Below are positions 1 through 10,000 of a DNA stretch of 64,000 nucleotides, in pieces; the first letter of the stretch is position 1, and every line of letters starts with the position of its first letter. The DNA lies in contig NZ_BMMX01000008.1 of assembly GCF_014646155.1 (NCBI RefSeq), positions 124,001 through 188,000 of the forward strand. Reading direction: 5' to 3'. The notes under the pieces are model-generated. The model ran no database searches. It was not told where the DNA came from and saw nothing but the letters and a program-made list of their open reading frames with translations. Made by a program: the position numbers and the translations under genes. Source of the stretch: Mangrovihabitans endophyticus. GTDB lineage: Bacteria; Actinomycetota; Actinomycetes; Mycobacteriales; Micromonosporaceae.

Positions 1-1818
1 CACGACAGCCGCCGAGGGCGGATCCTGCTCGCCGACGACAACGCAGACCTGCGTGACCACGTGTCGCGGCTGCTGCGGCCGATGTGGGACGTGACGGCAG
101 TGGCCGACGGCCAGGCCGCGCTGGAGGCGTCCCGGCAGCAGATGTTCGACCTGGTGCTGACCGACGTGATGATGCCCCGGCTGGACGGTTTCGCGTTGAT
201 CCGGGCGCTGCGTGCCCAGGAGCGGACCCGGGACGTGCCGATCGTGGTGCTCTCCGCCCGGGCCGGCGAGGAAGCCAGCGTCGAGGGCCTGTCGGTGGGC
301 GCCGACGACTACCTCGTGAAGCCGTTCTCGGCGCGGGAACTGACCGCCCGGGTGCGATCCAACCTGGACCTCGGACAGTCTCGTCGGCAGATCATCAGCC
401 GGCTGCGCGGTCTGGTCGACGCGGCGGCCGCGGTGAGCACCGTGAACACCACCAGCGAGGTGCTGCGGGTGGCCGCCCAGCACGTGAAGGCGATGACCGG
501 GGCGGGACGGGTCCGGCTCACGGTGCCCGGCGCGCGGGCCGAGGTGGACGGCGGCGCGGAGGGATCCGCGGATCCGGTCGCGGTGCTGTCGCTGCCCGAC
601 ACCGCGGGCACCACCCTGGGCGAACTGAGCGTCTGGGCGGGTGCGGACGGCGCCCCGGAGCCGGGCCTGCTCACCCAGCTCGCCCGGCTGATCGGTCTGC
701 GTCTGGAGAACGCGCAACTCTACGAGGCGGAACACCGGATCGCGAGCACCCTGCAACACAGCCTGCTGCCGCAGTCGCTGCCGCGGGTGCCCGGCGCGAT
801 CCTGGCCAGCCGCTACCTGCCGGGCAGCAGCGAGGCGGAGGTCGGCGGCGACTGGTACGACGTGATCACCAACCCGGACGACCAGTTGTTCCTGATCATC
901 GGGGACGTGGTCGGCAAGGGCGTGCAGGCCGCCGCGGGCATGGGGCAGCTTCGCAACGCCCTGCGCGCGTACATCCTGGAGGGCTTCGACTGCGGTGCGG
1001 CGTTGACCCGGCTGAACCGGCTGGTGGACAACCTGGGCCGGCGACAGTTCGCGACGGTGGTGTGCGTCCGGTTCGATCCGCACACCCGGGTGCTGCGGTT
1101 TTCCTCGGCGGGCCACCCGTCGCCGGCGGTGGCCGCGCCGGGGGAGGCGGCGACGTTCCTGCACACCTCGGCGCTCGGGCCACCCATCGGCGCGGTGCGT
1201 GATGTCGACTATCCGACTCTGCAGCGCGATCTCGCTCCGGGTAGCCGGCTGCTGCTGTTCACCGACGGGCTGGTGGAGGACCGCGCGGAGGGTGTCGACT
1301 CCGGGATGGCCGGGGTCGCCGCCGACCTGACCAAGCCGGCCGGCCATGTGGACGACCTGCTGGAAGCCCTGATCAGCAAGGCTTCGCTGCGGGAACGCCG
1401 GGACGACATCGCGCTGCTTGCCCTGCAGGTCACCGAGCCGCGCGAGTTTCAGCTCCGGCTGCCGTCGGACCCCACCCGGCTGAGCTTGCTGCGCCGTCGG
1501 CTGGAGGACTTCCTGACCGCGCACGAGGTGCCCGAGAACGACATCTTCGACCTGACCGTGGCGGTGTCCGAAGCGGCGGCGAACGCCATCGAACACCCGG
1601 TCGAACCGACCGCTCCGGTGATCACCGTGGAAGCGTCGCTCGACGCGGACGCCGTGACGGTGACCGTGCGGGACACCGGGAGCTGGCGTCCGTCCACCGC
1701 GGCGGGATTCCGCGGTCGCGGGCTGGCGCTGATCGGAGCACTGTCGGAGATGTCCGTCTCGCGATCGGACTCGGGCACCTCGGTGACGCTGCGCCGACCG
1801 ATCACGAAGGCGGCTTGA
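1..1818 (+). CDS. receiver / SpoIIE-type phosphatase / HATPase signalling protein (5' end missing)
   Basis: The gene runs in from the left edge; 605 residues are visible and the start is outside the window. A receiver domain opens at once: the acidic pocket (ILLADDN) is encoded at about 22-42, before the first possible GTG at 61, so that GTG cannot be the true start. The phosphoacceptor Asp lies in LVLTDVMMP and the conserved Lys in LVKPF. A poorly conserved GAF-like linker follows, then a PP2C/SpoIIE phosphatase (GGDWYD and IIGDVVGKG motifs, about residues 245-450). A C-terminal GHKL ATPase fold ends the protein (VSEAAANAIEH, then GRGLALI). Known family role: dephosphorylating STAS anti-anti-sigma factors, with the ATPase acting as an anti-sigma-like kinase. 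The convergent STAS gene next door is an obvious candidate partner (inference). Many relatives carry an N-terminal sensor kinase, so the full protein may be much larger. Confidence 0.9.
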   Translation, partial: HDSRRGRILLADDNADLRDHVSRLLRPMWDVTAVADGQAALEASRQQMFDLVLTDVMMPRLDGFALIRALRAQERTRDVPIVVLSARAGEEASVEGLSVGADDYLVKPFSARELTARVRSNLDLGQSRRQIISRLRGLVDAAAAVSTVNTTSEVLRVAAQHVKAMTGAGRVRLTVPGARAEVDGGAEGSADPVAVLSLPDTAGTTLGELSVWAGADGAPEPGLLTQLARLIGLRLENAQLYEAEHRIASTLQHSLLPQSLPRVPGAILASRYLPGSSEAEVGGDWYDVITNPDDQLFLIIGDVVGKGVQAAAGMGQLRNALRAYILEGFDCGAALTRLNRLVDNLGRRQFATVVCVRFDPHTRVLRFSSAGHPSPAVAAPGEAATFLHTSALGPPIGAVRDVDYPTLQRDLAPGSRLLLFTDGLVEDRAEGVDSGMAGVAADLTKPAGHVDDLLEALISKASLRERRDDIALLALQVTEPREFQLRLPSDPTRLSLLRRRLEDFLTAHEVPENDIFDLTVAVSEAAANAIEHPVEPTAPVITVEASLDADAVTVTVRDTGSWRPSTAAGFRGRGLALIGALSEMSVSRSDSGTSVTLRRPITKAA

Positions 1819-2119
1819 GCCACGGCTGCCCGGCCAGCCCGGAGATCTCCAGCACGCGCAGGACCTGCGGCGACGGCCGCACCTCCAGCGCACCGGGGTA
1901 GCGATCGGCGAGCCGGATCACGGCATGGATCGCGGCCGAGTCGAAGAACGTGACCGCGCTCAGGTCGAGCGTGGCGCAGTGCACCCCGTCGGGTGTCGCG
2001 GCACGGAACAGGGCATCGGCGGTGGACATGTCGACCTCGCCGGTCACCACGACCTCCACGTGGTCGCCGTTCACCTGACTGGCGGCAGAGAAATTCTGGT
2101 CCCGACCGTCTTGATCCAC
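1802..2119 (-). CDS. STAS-domain anti-sigma factor antagonist
   Basis: 105 residues, almost entirely one STAS domain of the SpoIIAA/RsbV type. The central segment LDLSAVTFFDSAAIHAV carries the Asp-Ser that is phosphorylated by anti-sigma kinases and dephosphorylated by SpoIIE-type phosphatases in this family. The usual glycine after Ser-Ala/Ser is replaced by Ala. Its 3' end overlaps the 3' end of the convergent phosphatase/ATPase gene by 17 bp. Adjacency of a STAS protein to a receiver-phosphatase-ATPase protein suggests a partner-switching circuit, but no sigma factor is visible here. Start chosen at the ATG giving the normal STAS length. Confidence 0.85.
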   Translation of the reverse strand: MDQDGRDQNFSAASQVNGDHVEVVVTGEVDMSTADALFRAATPDGVHCATLDLSAVTFFDSAAIHAVIRLADRYPGALEVRPSPQVLRVLEISGLAGQPWLKPPS

Positions 2120-2228
2120 GCAAACACGATTACACAGCGGTCAGGGGGCAGCAAGAAGGGGTCACGCGCATGGCATGGCGTACGTCGCGGTTTGCGGGCC
2201 GTGACCACGGGCGGTGACGCTGCGGCGA

Positions 2229-2234
2229 TAGTGT
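2229..2234 (+). promoter_or_regulatory. -10 box for leaderless map
   Basis: TAGTGT ends six bases before the ATG at 2241. This TANNNT-to-start spacing is typical of actinobacterial leaderless transcripts, and no Shine-Dalgarno is present between the box and the ATG. Confidence 0.55.
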
Positions 2235-2240
2235 GGCCTC

Positions 2241-3098
2241 ATGACCGTTCGCGCCCCCCTGAAGCCGGGAACACAGTCGCCCTGGCGGGCGGTTCCGGCG
2301 CAGATCACCCGCCCGGAGTACGTCGGCAAGGCCCGCCCCCAGCCGTGGCGCGGCTCGCACGTGCAGACGCCGGAAACCATCGAGAAGATGCGTCTGGCGG
2401 GACGGCTCGCCGCACAGGCCACGCAACTGGCCGGTGAGCACTGTAAGCCGGGCGTGACCACCGACGAGATCGACCGCGTGGTGCACGAGTTCCTGGTGGA
2501 CCACGGGGCGTACCCGTCCACGCTGGGTTACAAGGGCTTCCCCAAGTCGTGCTGCACCTCGCTGAACGAGGTGATCTGCCACGGCATCCCCGACTCCACC
2601 GTGCTGGAGGACGGCGACATCATCAACGTGGACGTCACGGCGTACATCAACGGGGTGCACGGCGACACCGACGCCACTTTCTGCGTCGGCGAGACCGCGG
2701 ACGAGGCCCGGCTGCTGGTGGAGCGCACCCGCGAGGCGATGATGCGCGGCATCCGCACGGTGGCGCCGGGCCGCCCGATCAACGCGATCGGCCGGGTCAT
2801 CGAGGCCTATGCGCGGCGGTTCGGCTACGGCGTCGTGCGCGACTTCACCGGGCACGGCATCGCCGAGACGTTCCACTCGGGGCTTTACATCCCGCACTAC
2901 GACAACCCGCAACTGGACACGGTCATGGAACCGGGGATGACGTTCACCATCGAGCCGATGATCACGCTGGGCACCTACGAATACGAGATGTGGCCGGACG
3001 GCTGGACGGTGGTGACCAAGGACCGCCGGTGGACGGCCCAGTTCGAGCACACGCTCGTGGTGACCGACGACGGCCACGAGATCCTCACCCTCCCGTGA
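2241..3098 (+). CDS. map: type I methionine aminopeptidase
   Basis: 285 residues. The enzyme removes the N-terminal Met from nascent proteins in the cytoplasm using two divalent metals. The metal ligands are all visible: Asp in NVDVTAY, Asp in GDTDATF, His in [11 protein letters not shown], Glu in FTIEPM and Glu in QFEHT. The catalytic-domain His is in VICHGIP. An N-terminal extension of about 45 residues (RPEYVGK...RPQPWRG) matches the extended actinobacterial MapB form rather than the short E. coli form. The start follows a leaderless -10 box. The last four bases overlap the GTG of the next gene, so the two are probably translationally coupled. Confidence 0.96.
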   Translation: MTVRAPLKPGTQSPWRAVPAQITRPEYVGKARPQPWRGSHVQTPETIEKMRLAGRLAAQATQLAGEHCKPGVTTDEIDRVVHEFLVDHGAYPSTLGYKGFPKSCCTSLNEVICHGIPDSTVLEDGDIINVDVTAYINGVHGDTDATFCVGETADEARLLVERTREAMMRGIRTVAPGRPINAIGRVIEAYARRFGYGVVRDFTGHGIAETFHSGLYIPHYDNPQLDTVMEPGMTFTIEPMITLGTYEYEMWPDGWTVVTKDRRWTAQFEHTLVVTDDGHEILTLP

Positions 3099-3781
3099 CA
3101 CAGACCGTCGAGCACCACCATTCCGACGTCTCCGGCGGCTGGCTGCGCGCGGCCACGTTCGGGGCGATGGACGGGTTGGTCACCAACATCGCGCTGATCG
3201 CCGGCATGGGTGGCGGCGGAGTGAGTTCCGCCACTCTGATCCTGGCCGGGGTCGCGGGGCTGGTGGCCGGTGCGGTCTCGATGGGCATCGGCGAGTTCAC
3301 GAGCGTCCGGACGCAGAACGAACAGGTCGCGGCCGAGCTCGACAAGGAACTGCGCGAGTTGCGCCGCGACCCGGAAGGCGAGGCCGACGAGCTCGTCGCC
3401 ATGTGGACCGTGCGCGGCCTGCCGTTGGAGCTCGCCCGCCAGGTCGCCGACGTGCTGAAAGCCGACCCGGAGAAGGCCCTGCGCGTGCATGCGCAGGAGG
3501 AGCTGGGCGTGGTCCCGGACGAGTTGCCGAGCCCGTGGACCGCTGCCTTCTCCTCGTTCGGGTGTTTCGCGGTGGGTGCGGTGATTCCGCTGGCGTCCTA
3601 CCTGCTCGGCTCGGACAGCCTGGCGCTGGCGCTCGGCGTGGGCGGCGTGGGGTTGTTCACCACGGGCGCGATCCTGTCCCGCTTCACCACGCGGGCGTGG
3701 TGGTGGGGCGGTGCCCGGCAGCTCCTGCTGGGCGGGCTCGCCGCCGCCCTGACTTACGTGGTGGGCCTGGCGCTCGCCTGA
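3095..3781 (+). CDS. VIT1/CCC1 family membrane protein
   Basis: 228 residues starting at GTG 3095, which overlaps the map stop (GTGA). The N-terminal [21 protein letters not shown] and the [19 protein letters not shown] segment are hallmarks of the CCC1/VIT1 (DUF125) iron/manganese transporter family. A charged cytoplasmic stretch (about residues 70-130) separates an N-terminal helix pair from three C-terminal membrane helices, as usual. Family members export Fe2+ or Mn2+ from the cytoplasm or into compartments; substrate here is unknown. Co-translation with the metal-dependent Map is seen, though a functional link is only inference. A longer in-frame reading back to 2549 lies inside map and is discarded. 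Confidence 0.88.
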   Translation: MTQTVEHHHSDVSGGWLRAATFGAMDGLVTNIALIAGMGGGGVSSATLILAGVAGLVAGAVSMGIGEFTSVRTQNEQVAAELDKELRELRRDPEGEADELVAMWTVRGLPLELARQVADVLKADPEKALRVHAQEELGVVPDELPSPWTAAFSSFGCFAVGAVIPLASYLLGSDSLALALGVGGVGLFTTGAILSRFTTRAWWWGGARQLLLGGLAAALTYVVGLALA

Positions 3782-3832
3782 GCCGTCACCGTCCGCCGCT
3801 CGGCTCAGCCCGCTCGGCTCAGCCCGCGCGGC

Positions 3833-4258
3833 TCAGCCCGCTCGGCCGGGGAACGCCATTGTCACCGGCGTCACGCCCGCACGGTCGCGCCACCGGGTGG
3901 CCCGCACGGCCGCATCGGTCAGCGCCGCCAGCGCGGTGCCGCGGTCCACTCCGTCGCGCAGTGGCAGGCAGGCCCGCCACGCCTGGGCCACGCCGTCCTC
4001 CACGTGCACCGCGAGCCGGAGTGCGCTGGCCCGGTCGGTGACCGCGAACGGGAGCTGGTATCCGGCCGGCGCCGGCGCGGCGCTGCGCTTCAGCCGGCTC
4101 ATCAGGCTCACCAGCACGTCCCGCCGGTCGCGGTGGGTGCGTTCGGCGGTGCGGGCCTCGTCGGTGTCGGCGTCACCGTTCAGACGGACGCCGATCAGCC
4201 CGTACGCGTAGATCGCCGCCTCCTCGGCGGCCAGCGCCGCGGCTAGGGGGTCGCTCAT
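3833..4258 (-). CDS. DUF4439 ferritin-like protein
   Basis: 141 residues from ATG 4258. The pattern AAEEAAIYAYG near the N-terminus and TAERTHRDRRD in the second helix fits the DUF4439 ferritin-like four-helix family, in which Glu and His could bind metal. It is almost wholly helical and has no signal peptide. The start ATG overlaps the stop of the upstream lipoprotein gene (ATGA), so both are read from one transcript. Earlier in-frame starts (to 4342) lie inside the lipoprotein gene. Function in actinobacteria is not established. Confidence 0.75.
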   Translation of the reverse strand: MSDPLAAALAAEEAAIYAYGLIGVRLNGDADTDEARTAERTHRDRRDVLVSLMSRLKRSAAPAPAGYQLPFAVTDRASALRLAVHVEDGVAQAWRACLPLRDGVDRGTALAALTDAAVRATRWRDRAGVTPVTMAFPGRAG

Positions 4259-4746
4259 CGGTGCAGCGCCTCGGTGTGCGTGGCCCGGCACGCGGCGACC
4301 GAGCCGACCAGCATCACCCGATCGGCGGGTGCCTTGGTGCACGCCGCGACGGCGCTCTGGTGCGCCTGCTTCTCGGCCCGGCGCAGCCCGCTCACCGCAT
4401 CCGTGCCGGCCGAAGCCGCGGCGGCGGGCGCGGCCGGAGCGGACGACGGCAAGTCCGTGCCGATCAGCCCGGCGAGGGCGGTGGCATGCGCGTGGTGGTC
4501 GGCGCGCAGCGGCGCGAGCCGGTCACGCAGGTCCGGCTGCGTCGCCATGGCCCGGTCGTACGCCGTGACGAGTCCCAGCGCCTCGTCCAGGATCGGCTGC
4601 AGCGGATCGGGGGCCGGCGCGGGCTCGGAGTCGTCGCCGAGAAGGCCGCATCCGGCCACTGTGGTGACCGTCCACGCGGCCGTGCCCAGCGCGGCCGCGA
4701 CGCCGAACGCCTCGCGGCGGGTGCGCCCGTTGTCCCTCTTGCCCAT
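4255..4746 (-). CDS. predicted lipoprotein, possibly Tat-exported
   Basis: 163 residues from ATG 4746 (MGKRDNGRTRREAFG). A twin-arginine pair precedes a hydrophobic segment that ends in VAGC, a lipobox, so Cys at about residue 35 should be lipidated. The mature part (from about residue 50) is Ala-rich and helical with repeated His residues (ADHHAHATALAGL), resembling the ferritin-like partner encoded downstream with an ATGA overlap. The 30 extra in-frame codons upstream (to 4836) would put a Pro-rich stretch ahead of the signal peptide and are rejected. Function unknown; a membrane-anchored partner of the DUF4439 protein is a reasonable inference. Confidence 0.72.
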   Translation of the reverse strand: MGKRDNGRTRREAFGVAAALGTAAWTVTTVAGCGLLGDDSEPAPAPDPLQPILDEALGLVTAYDRAMATQPDLRDRLAPLRADHHAHATALAGLIGTDLPSSAPAAPAAAASAGTDAVSGLRRAEKQAHQSAVAACTKAPADRVMLVGSVAACRATHTEALHR

Positions 4747-4849
4747 CCGAGTAGTCAACACCATCGGGGCGAGGACTGGCGCGACGGCCGCTGACCTGGG
4801 CATGGTGAGCATTGGGAGCGGCGGCGGGCTGAGCACGTGCCCGGCGCGT

Positions 4850-4886
4850 TACGCTCTGCGCAAACGCCGGGCGCCATCGCCCGGCG
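4850..4886 (+). promoter_or_regulatory. rimP-nusA operon promoter and 5' hairpin
   Basis: TACGCT at 4850-4855 is a good -10 box. A transcript starting about seven bases later would begin almost directly with a perfect 9-bp hairpin (arms 4865-4873 and 4878-4886, loop CCAT). The leader to the rimP ATG is about 95 nt. A 5'-terminal hairpin could protect the mRNA or take part in NusA autoregulation; that is inference. Confidence 0.4.
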
Positions 4887-4956
4887 GCATGTCGCCGTCG
4901 GCGCAGGCCGCGTCCGAGGGTGACACCTGGGCAGAAAAGCAGAGAGGCTGGACTCG

Positions 4957-5553
4957 ATGACGCAGCGTGGTCGTCCCGGTGCACGTCCAGGCTCTCGACG
5001 CACCGGTGGGCGTGGCCGGGACCCCGCGGAGCAGCGGGTGCCCGCCGCGCCGCGGATCGATCTGAAGGCCGCCCGGGCACGGATGATCACGGTCATCGAG
5101 CCGGTGGTCACCGCCGCAGGGTACGACCTGGAGGACGTCAGCGTGTCCCGGGCCGGTCGCCGGCACGTGGCGAGGGTGCTGGTGGACTCCGACGGCGGCA
5201 TCGGCCTGGACGACATCGCCGTGGTGTCGCGGGGCATCTCCGAGGCGCTGGACGCGGCCGATGACGCGGGCAGCGAGGTGCTCGCCGGGGAGTACCAGCT
5301 CGAGGTCAGCTCGCCGGGCGTGGACCGGCCGCTGACCCGGCCGCGGCACTGGCGCCGCAACGTCGGGCGGCTGGTGACAGTCAACGGTGTCACCGGCCGG
5401 GTGACCGAGGCGAGCGACAGCGGCATCACGCTCGACGACCGCGCGATGGCGTACGCCGACCTCGGTCCGGGCAAGGTGCAGATCGAGTTCAAGCGCATGG
5501 ATCAGGCTGACTTCGGCGACGACGAAGACGAAGGGGAGGGCGAGGAGGAGTGA
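4957..5553 (+). CDS. rimP: ribosome maturation factor RimP
   Basis: 198 residues. RimP assists 30S subunit maturation. The first 35 residues are a basic, Arg/Gly-rich tail. The conserved N-terminal alpha/beta domain follows ([47 protein letters not shown]), including the family signature [14 protein letters not shown]. The C-terminal SH3-like domain ends in an acidic tail ([11 protein letters not shown]). The gene heads the rimP-nusA operon and its TGA overlaps the nusA GTG. Confidence 0.95.
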   Translation: MTQRGRPGARPGSRRTGGRGRDPAEQRVPAAPRIDLKAARARMITVIEPVVTAAGYDLEDVSVSRAGRRHVARVLVDSDGGIGLDDIAVVSRGISEALDAADDAGSEVLAGEYQLEVSSPGVDRPLTRPRHWRRNVGRLVTVNGVTGRVTEASDSGITLDDRAMAYADLGPGKVQIEFKRMDQADFGDDEDEGEGEEE

Positions 5554-6566
5554 ACATCGACCTCGCGGCGCTGCGCGCCCTCGAGCGCGAGCGGGAGATC
5601 CCGTTCGAAACGATCCTCGGGGCGATCGAGACCGCGCTGCTGACCGCGTACCGGCATACCGAGGGCGCGGAGCACCATGCGCGCGTGGAGATCGATCGCG
5701 GGACCGGTGCCGCTTCGGTGTTCGCCCAGGAGCTCGACGGCGAGGGCGCGGTGGTGCGGGAATGGGACGACACCCCGCACGACTTCGGCCGGATCGCCGC
5801 GATGACCGCCAAGCAGGTCATCCTGCAGCGCCTGCGGGAGGCCACCGACGAGGTGCATTTCGGCGAGTACGCGGGACGCGACGGCGACCTGGTCACCGGC
5901 GTGGTCCAGGCGGACGCCGCGCGCGCCGAGAAGGGCATCGTGATCGTCGACCTGGGCAAGCTGGAGGCGGTGCTGCCGCAGTCCGAGCAGGTGCCCGGAG
6001 AGCGGTACGAGCACGGCGCCCGCATCCGGGGCGTCGTGGTGCACGTCGCTAAGGGCTTCCGCGGCCCGCAGATCACCCTGTCGCGTTCGCACCCCGCGCT
6101 TGTCAAGAAGCTTTTCTCGCTGGAGGTGCCGGAGATCGCCGACGGCACGGTGGAGATCGCGGCGATAGCCCGGGAGGCCGGCCATCGCACCAAGATCGCG
6201 GTGCGGTCGGCGGTGCCCGGAGTCAACGCCAAGGGCGCCTGCATCGGCCCGATGGGTCAGCGCGTCCGCGCGGTGATGAGCGAACTGCACGGTGAGAAGA
6301 TCGACATTATCGACTGGTCGGATGACCCGGCGCAGTTCGTCGGGAACGCGCTCTCCCCGGCCAAGGCGCTGCGTGTCGAGGTGGTGGACGCGGCGGCGCG
6401 GATGGCCCGGGTGACCGTTCCGGACTTCCAGCTTTCGCTGGCCATTGGCCGTGAGGGGCAGAACGCGCGGCTGGCCGCCCGGCTCACCGGATGGCGCATC
6501 GACATTCACTCCGACGGTGAGTCGGCTGCGGTCTCCGAGGGGGAGACCGCGGAGGCGGGGAGCTGA
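5550..6566 (+). CDS. nusA: transcription termination/antitermination protein NusA
   Basis: 338 residues, GTG start overlapping rimP (GTGA). It binds RNA polymerase and modulates pausing, termination and antitermination. In order: NusA N-terminal domain (1-105), S1 domain (about 108-175, VTGVVQAD...[11 protein letters not shown]), KH1 with the loop IGPMG, and KH2 with IGREG. The characteristic [22 protein letters not shown] linker joins the KH domains. The acidic repeats of the E. coli C-terminus are absent, as normal in actinobacteria. Confidence 0.97.
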   Translation: MNIDLAALRALEREREIPFETILGAIETALLTAYRHTEGAEHHARVEIDRGTGAASVFAQELDGEGAVVREWDDTPHDFGRIAAMTAKQVILQRLREATDEVHFGEYAGRDGDLVTGVVQADAARAEKGIVIVDLGKLEAVLPQSEQVPGERYEHGARIRGVVVHVAKGFRGPQITLSRSHPALVKKLFSLEVPEIADGTVEIAAIAREAGHRTKIAVRSAVPGVNAKGACIGPMGQRVRAVMSELHGEKIDIIDWSDDPAQFVGNALSPAKALRVEVVDAAARMARVTVPDFQLSLAIGREGQNARLAARLTGWRIDIHSDGESAAVSEGETAEAGS

Positions 6567-6606
6567 CCGGATAAGCGAGCCGCGGACACGAGGAGTAGAC
6601 TTTTCC

Positions 6607-6942
6607 ATGGCTGGCCCGACGCGCACCTGTGTCGGTTGCCGCAAACGCGCGCCAGCCGTCACATTGGTGCGGTTCGTCGCCGTCGGCGCGGGAGACGTTT
6701 TCCTGCTCCGGCCGGATCCGAGCCGCCGATTGCCGGGCCGGGGGGCTCATCTGCATCCCGATCTGGCTTGCTTCGCGCTGGCGGAGCGGCGTCGCGCCTG
6801 GGGGCGTGCGCTGCGGCTGACCGGTGTCGTCGACACCGGCTCGCTGGACGAGCACATCCGTGCGGTCTCCGTGCCGCACGGGACCACCGATGGTGGGGCG
6901 TCGGCGCCCCATCCGGACAGCAAGGTAGGACGACCGACATGA
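6607..6942 (+). CDS. ylxR: YlxR family RNA-binding/regulatory protein
   Basis: 111 residues from ATG 6607. The N-terminal TCVGCRKRAP is the YlxR (DUF448) signature, followed by GRGAHLHPDLACF typical of the family. It lies between nusA and infB in many Gram-positive genomes. YlxR is reported to bind nucleic acid and, in some firmicutes, RNase P RNA; its role here is unproven. The longer in-frame reading upstream overlaps nusA and is discarded. Confidence 0.88.
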   Translation: MAGPTRTCVGCRKRAPAVTLVRFVAVGAGDVFLLRPDPSRRLPGRGAHLHPDLACFALAERRRAWGRALRLTGVVDTGSLDEHIRAVSVPHGTTDGGASAPHPDSKVGRPT

Positions 6943-6988
6943 GCACACGATGAAGTCCCTGAAATGACCAGGCTTCTAGTGCACGAGT

Positions 6989-7020
6989 GAGGTCGTTGCG
7001 GGTGCTGCCCGCACGACCTC
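6989..7020 (+). promoter_or_regulatory. infB leader stem-loop
   Basis: A strong hairpin sits just ahead of the infB ribosome binding site: GAGGTCGT (6989-6996) pairs with ACGACCTC (7013-7020), and GCGGG with CCCGC, with one bulged T and a 5-nt loop. No T-run follows, so an intrinsic terminator is unlikely. It may be a translational or processing element upstream of the GTGAGGAG Shine-Dalgarno (7025-7032). Confidence 0.5.
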
Positions 7021-7036
7021 AAGAGTGAGGAGTGCA

Positions 7037-10000
7037 GTGGCAGGAAAGGCCCGCGTACACGAGCTCGCGAAAGAGCTCGGGGTCGACAGCAAGACCGTGC
7101 TCGCCAAGCTCAAAGAGATGGGCGAGTTTGTCAAGTCCGCATCCAGCACCGTCGAGGCCCCGGTGGCCCGGCGGCTGCGTGGCGCGCTGAACGCGCAGAA
7201 CGGCAACAACGGCTCCGCGGCCCCGGCCGCCGCGTCGTCCGCGCCGCCCGCGCCCAAGGCGACGCCCGCCACCACGGCTCGGCCCGGTCCGCCGCGGCGG
7301 CCCGCGCCCCCGGCCACGCCCAGCGCACCCGCGTCTCCGGCACCCACGCCGGGCGCGATAGCGCGTCCGAAGCCACCCGGCGGCGGTCGTCCGCGGCCCG
7401 CTCCGGGCCCGGTCGCGAAGCCGGCGAGCGCACACGACATCGAGGTGGCGGCTGCTGAGGCCCGCGCGTCCGCGCTGAAGGCCGAGCAGGAGGCCGCGGT
7501 CAAGGCCGCACAGGCTGCCCGCACCCGCGACGCCGAGCGCCGCGCGCAGCAGCCCGCGGGTGACCGCGAGACGCGACCGCGCCCCGGTCCGGGGACGATG
7601 CCGCCGCGGCCTGGTTCGCCTGCGGCGGGCCGCACCGGCGGTCCCGGCGGGAGCGCACCGGCCCGGCCCGGTCCGGGCGGAGGCAACCCGCGTCCGCCGT
7701 CGCGTGGCCCCGGCAACAACCCGTTCGGCGTCTCCGGAAGCGGCTCCCGTCCGTCGCCGGCGTCGATGCCGCGTCCCAACCAGCCCGGCACGCCGCGTTC
7801 CAACCAGTCCGGCATGCCTCCGCGCCCGAGCCCGGCTTCCATGCCTCCGCGCCCGAGCCCGGCTTCCATGCCCTCGCAGCGTCCCGGACGTCCCGGTGGC
7901 GGTCCCGGCGGCGCCGGCGGTGGCCGTGGCGGTCCCGGCGGCGGTCGTGGCGGCGGCGGTGGCGGTGGCTTCCGCGGCGGTGGCGGCGGCGGTGGCGGTG
8001 GCTTCCGCGGTGGCGGCGGCGGTGGCGGTGGCTTCCGCGGTGGCGGCGCTGGCGGTGGCTTCCGCGGCGGTCCGACCGGTGCGCCCGGTCGTCCCGGTGG
8101 CGGCGGTCGCGGTCGCGGCGGCGGAACCGCGGGAGCGTTCGGCCGTCCCGGCGGTCGTCCGACCCGGGGCCGCAAGTCGAAGAAGCAGCGGCGTCAGGAG
8201 TTCGACAACCTGTCGGCTCCGGCGATGAGCTCGGGCGCGCCCCGCGGCAACGGCCAAGAGGTCCGGCTGTCTCGCGGCGCGTCGCTCTCCGACTTCGCCG
8301 ACAAGATCAACGCCAATCCCGGCTCGCTGGTCCAGGAGATGTTCAACCTGGGCGAGATGGTGACCGCGACCCAATCGTGCTCCGACGACACGCTGCTGCT
8401 GCTCGGCGAGCATTTGGGCTTCAACGTGCAGATCGTCAGCCCGGAGGACGAGGACCGCGCGCTGCTCGCGCAGTTCAACATCGACCTGGACGCCGAGGTG
8501 GCCGAGGACCGGCTGGTCAGCCGGCCGCCGGTAGTGACCGTCATGGGTCACGTCGACCACGGTAAGACGAAGCTGCTCGACGCGATCCGCAAGACCAACG
8601 TGGTCGCCGGCGAGGCGGGTGGCATCACCCAGCACATCGGCGCCTACCAGGTCACCTACGACCACGACGGCAACGACCGGCCGATCACCTTCATCGACAC
8701 CCCGGGTCACGAGGCGTTCACCGCCATGCGTGCCCGTGGTGCGCAGGTGACGGACATCGTGATCCTGGTGGTCGCGGCGGACGACGGCGTGATGCCGCAG
8801 ACCGTCGAGGCGCTCAACCACGCCAAGGCGGCCGAGGTGCCGATCGTGGTCGCGGTGAACAAGGTGGACAAGCCGGACGCCAACCCGGAGAAGGTGCGTC
8901 AGCAGTTGGCCGACTACGGCCTGCTGGCCGAGGAGTACGGCGGCGAGACCATGTTCGTCAACGTGGCGGCCAAGCCCGGCACCGGCATCGACGAACTGCT
9001 GGAAGCGGTGCTGCTGACCGCCGACGCGTCGCTGGAGCTGAACGCTCCGGTGGACGGGCCGGCACAGGGTGTCGCGGTCGAGGCCCACCTGGACAAGGGG
9101 CGCGGCGCGGTTGCCACGGTCCTGGTGCAGAAGGGCACGTTGCGGGCCGGCGACTCGATCGTGGCCGGTAGCGCGCACGGACGTGTCCGGGCGATGCTCG
9201 ACGAGAACGGCCAGACCGTGCCCGAGGCAGGCCCGGCGCGACCGGTGCTGGTTCTGGGCCTGACGTCGGTGCCCAGTGCCGGTGACACGTTCCTGGCGGC
9301 CGAGGATGACCGGACGGTCCGGCAGATCGCGGAGCAGCGGCAGGCACGCAGGCGTGCGGCGAGCTTCGCGAACTCGCGGGGCCGGGCCACCCTGGAAACG
9401 CTCATGGAGCAGCTCAAGGAGGGCGAGAAGACCTCGCTCACTCTGGTGCTCAAGGGCGACGGCTCGGGTTCGGTCGAGGCGCTGGAAGATGCCTTGTTCA
9501 AGATCGATATCCCGGACGAGGTGCAGCTCAAGGTCATCCACCGCGGCGTCGGTGCGATCACCGAGAGCGACGTGAACCTGGCGAGCGCGTCTTCGGACCA
9601 GACCGCCACGATCATCGGCTTCAACGTCCGGGCCTCGAACAAGGTCAAGGAGATGGCCGACCGCGCCGGCGTGGAGATCCGCTACTACAGCGTCATCTAC
9701 CAGGCCATCGAGGAGATCGAGGCGGCGCTCAAGGGCCTGCTCAAGCCGGAGTTCGAGGAGGTCGAGCAGGGCACCGCGGAGATCCGCGAGTTGTTCCGTT
9801 CGTCCAAGATCGGTCTCATCGCCGGCTGTATGGTCCGGTCCGGTCTCCTTCGGCGCAACGCCAAGGCCCGGGTGCTCCGCGACGGCGTGGTGGTGGCGGA
9901 CAACGTCACGGTCAACTCGTTGCGGAGGTTCAAGGACGACGCCACCGAGGTCCGCGAGGGCTTCGAGTGTGGTCTGACCTTCTCCGGTTTCGGCTCGCCG

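Noticed and set aside
6976..8175. Minus-strand Pro-rich frame with [10 protein letters not shown] repeats
   Set aside because: The exact complement of the Gly-rich IF-2 linker; no ribosome binding site and no independent evidence.
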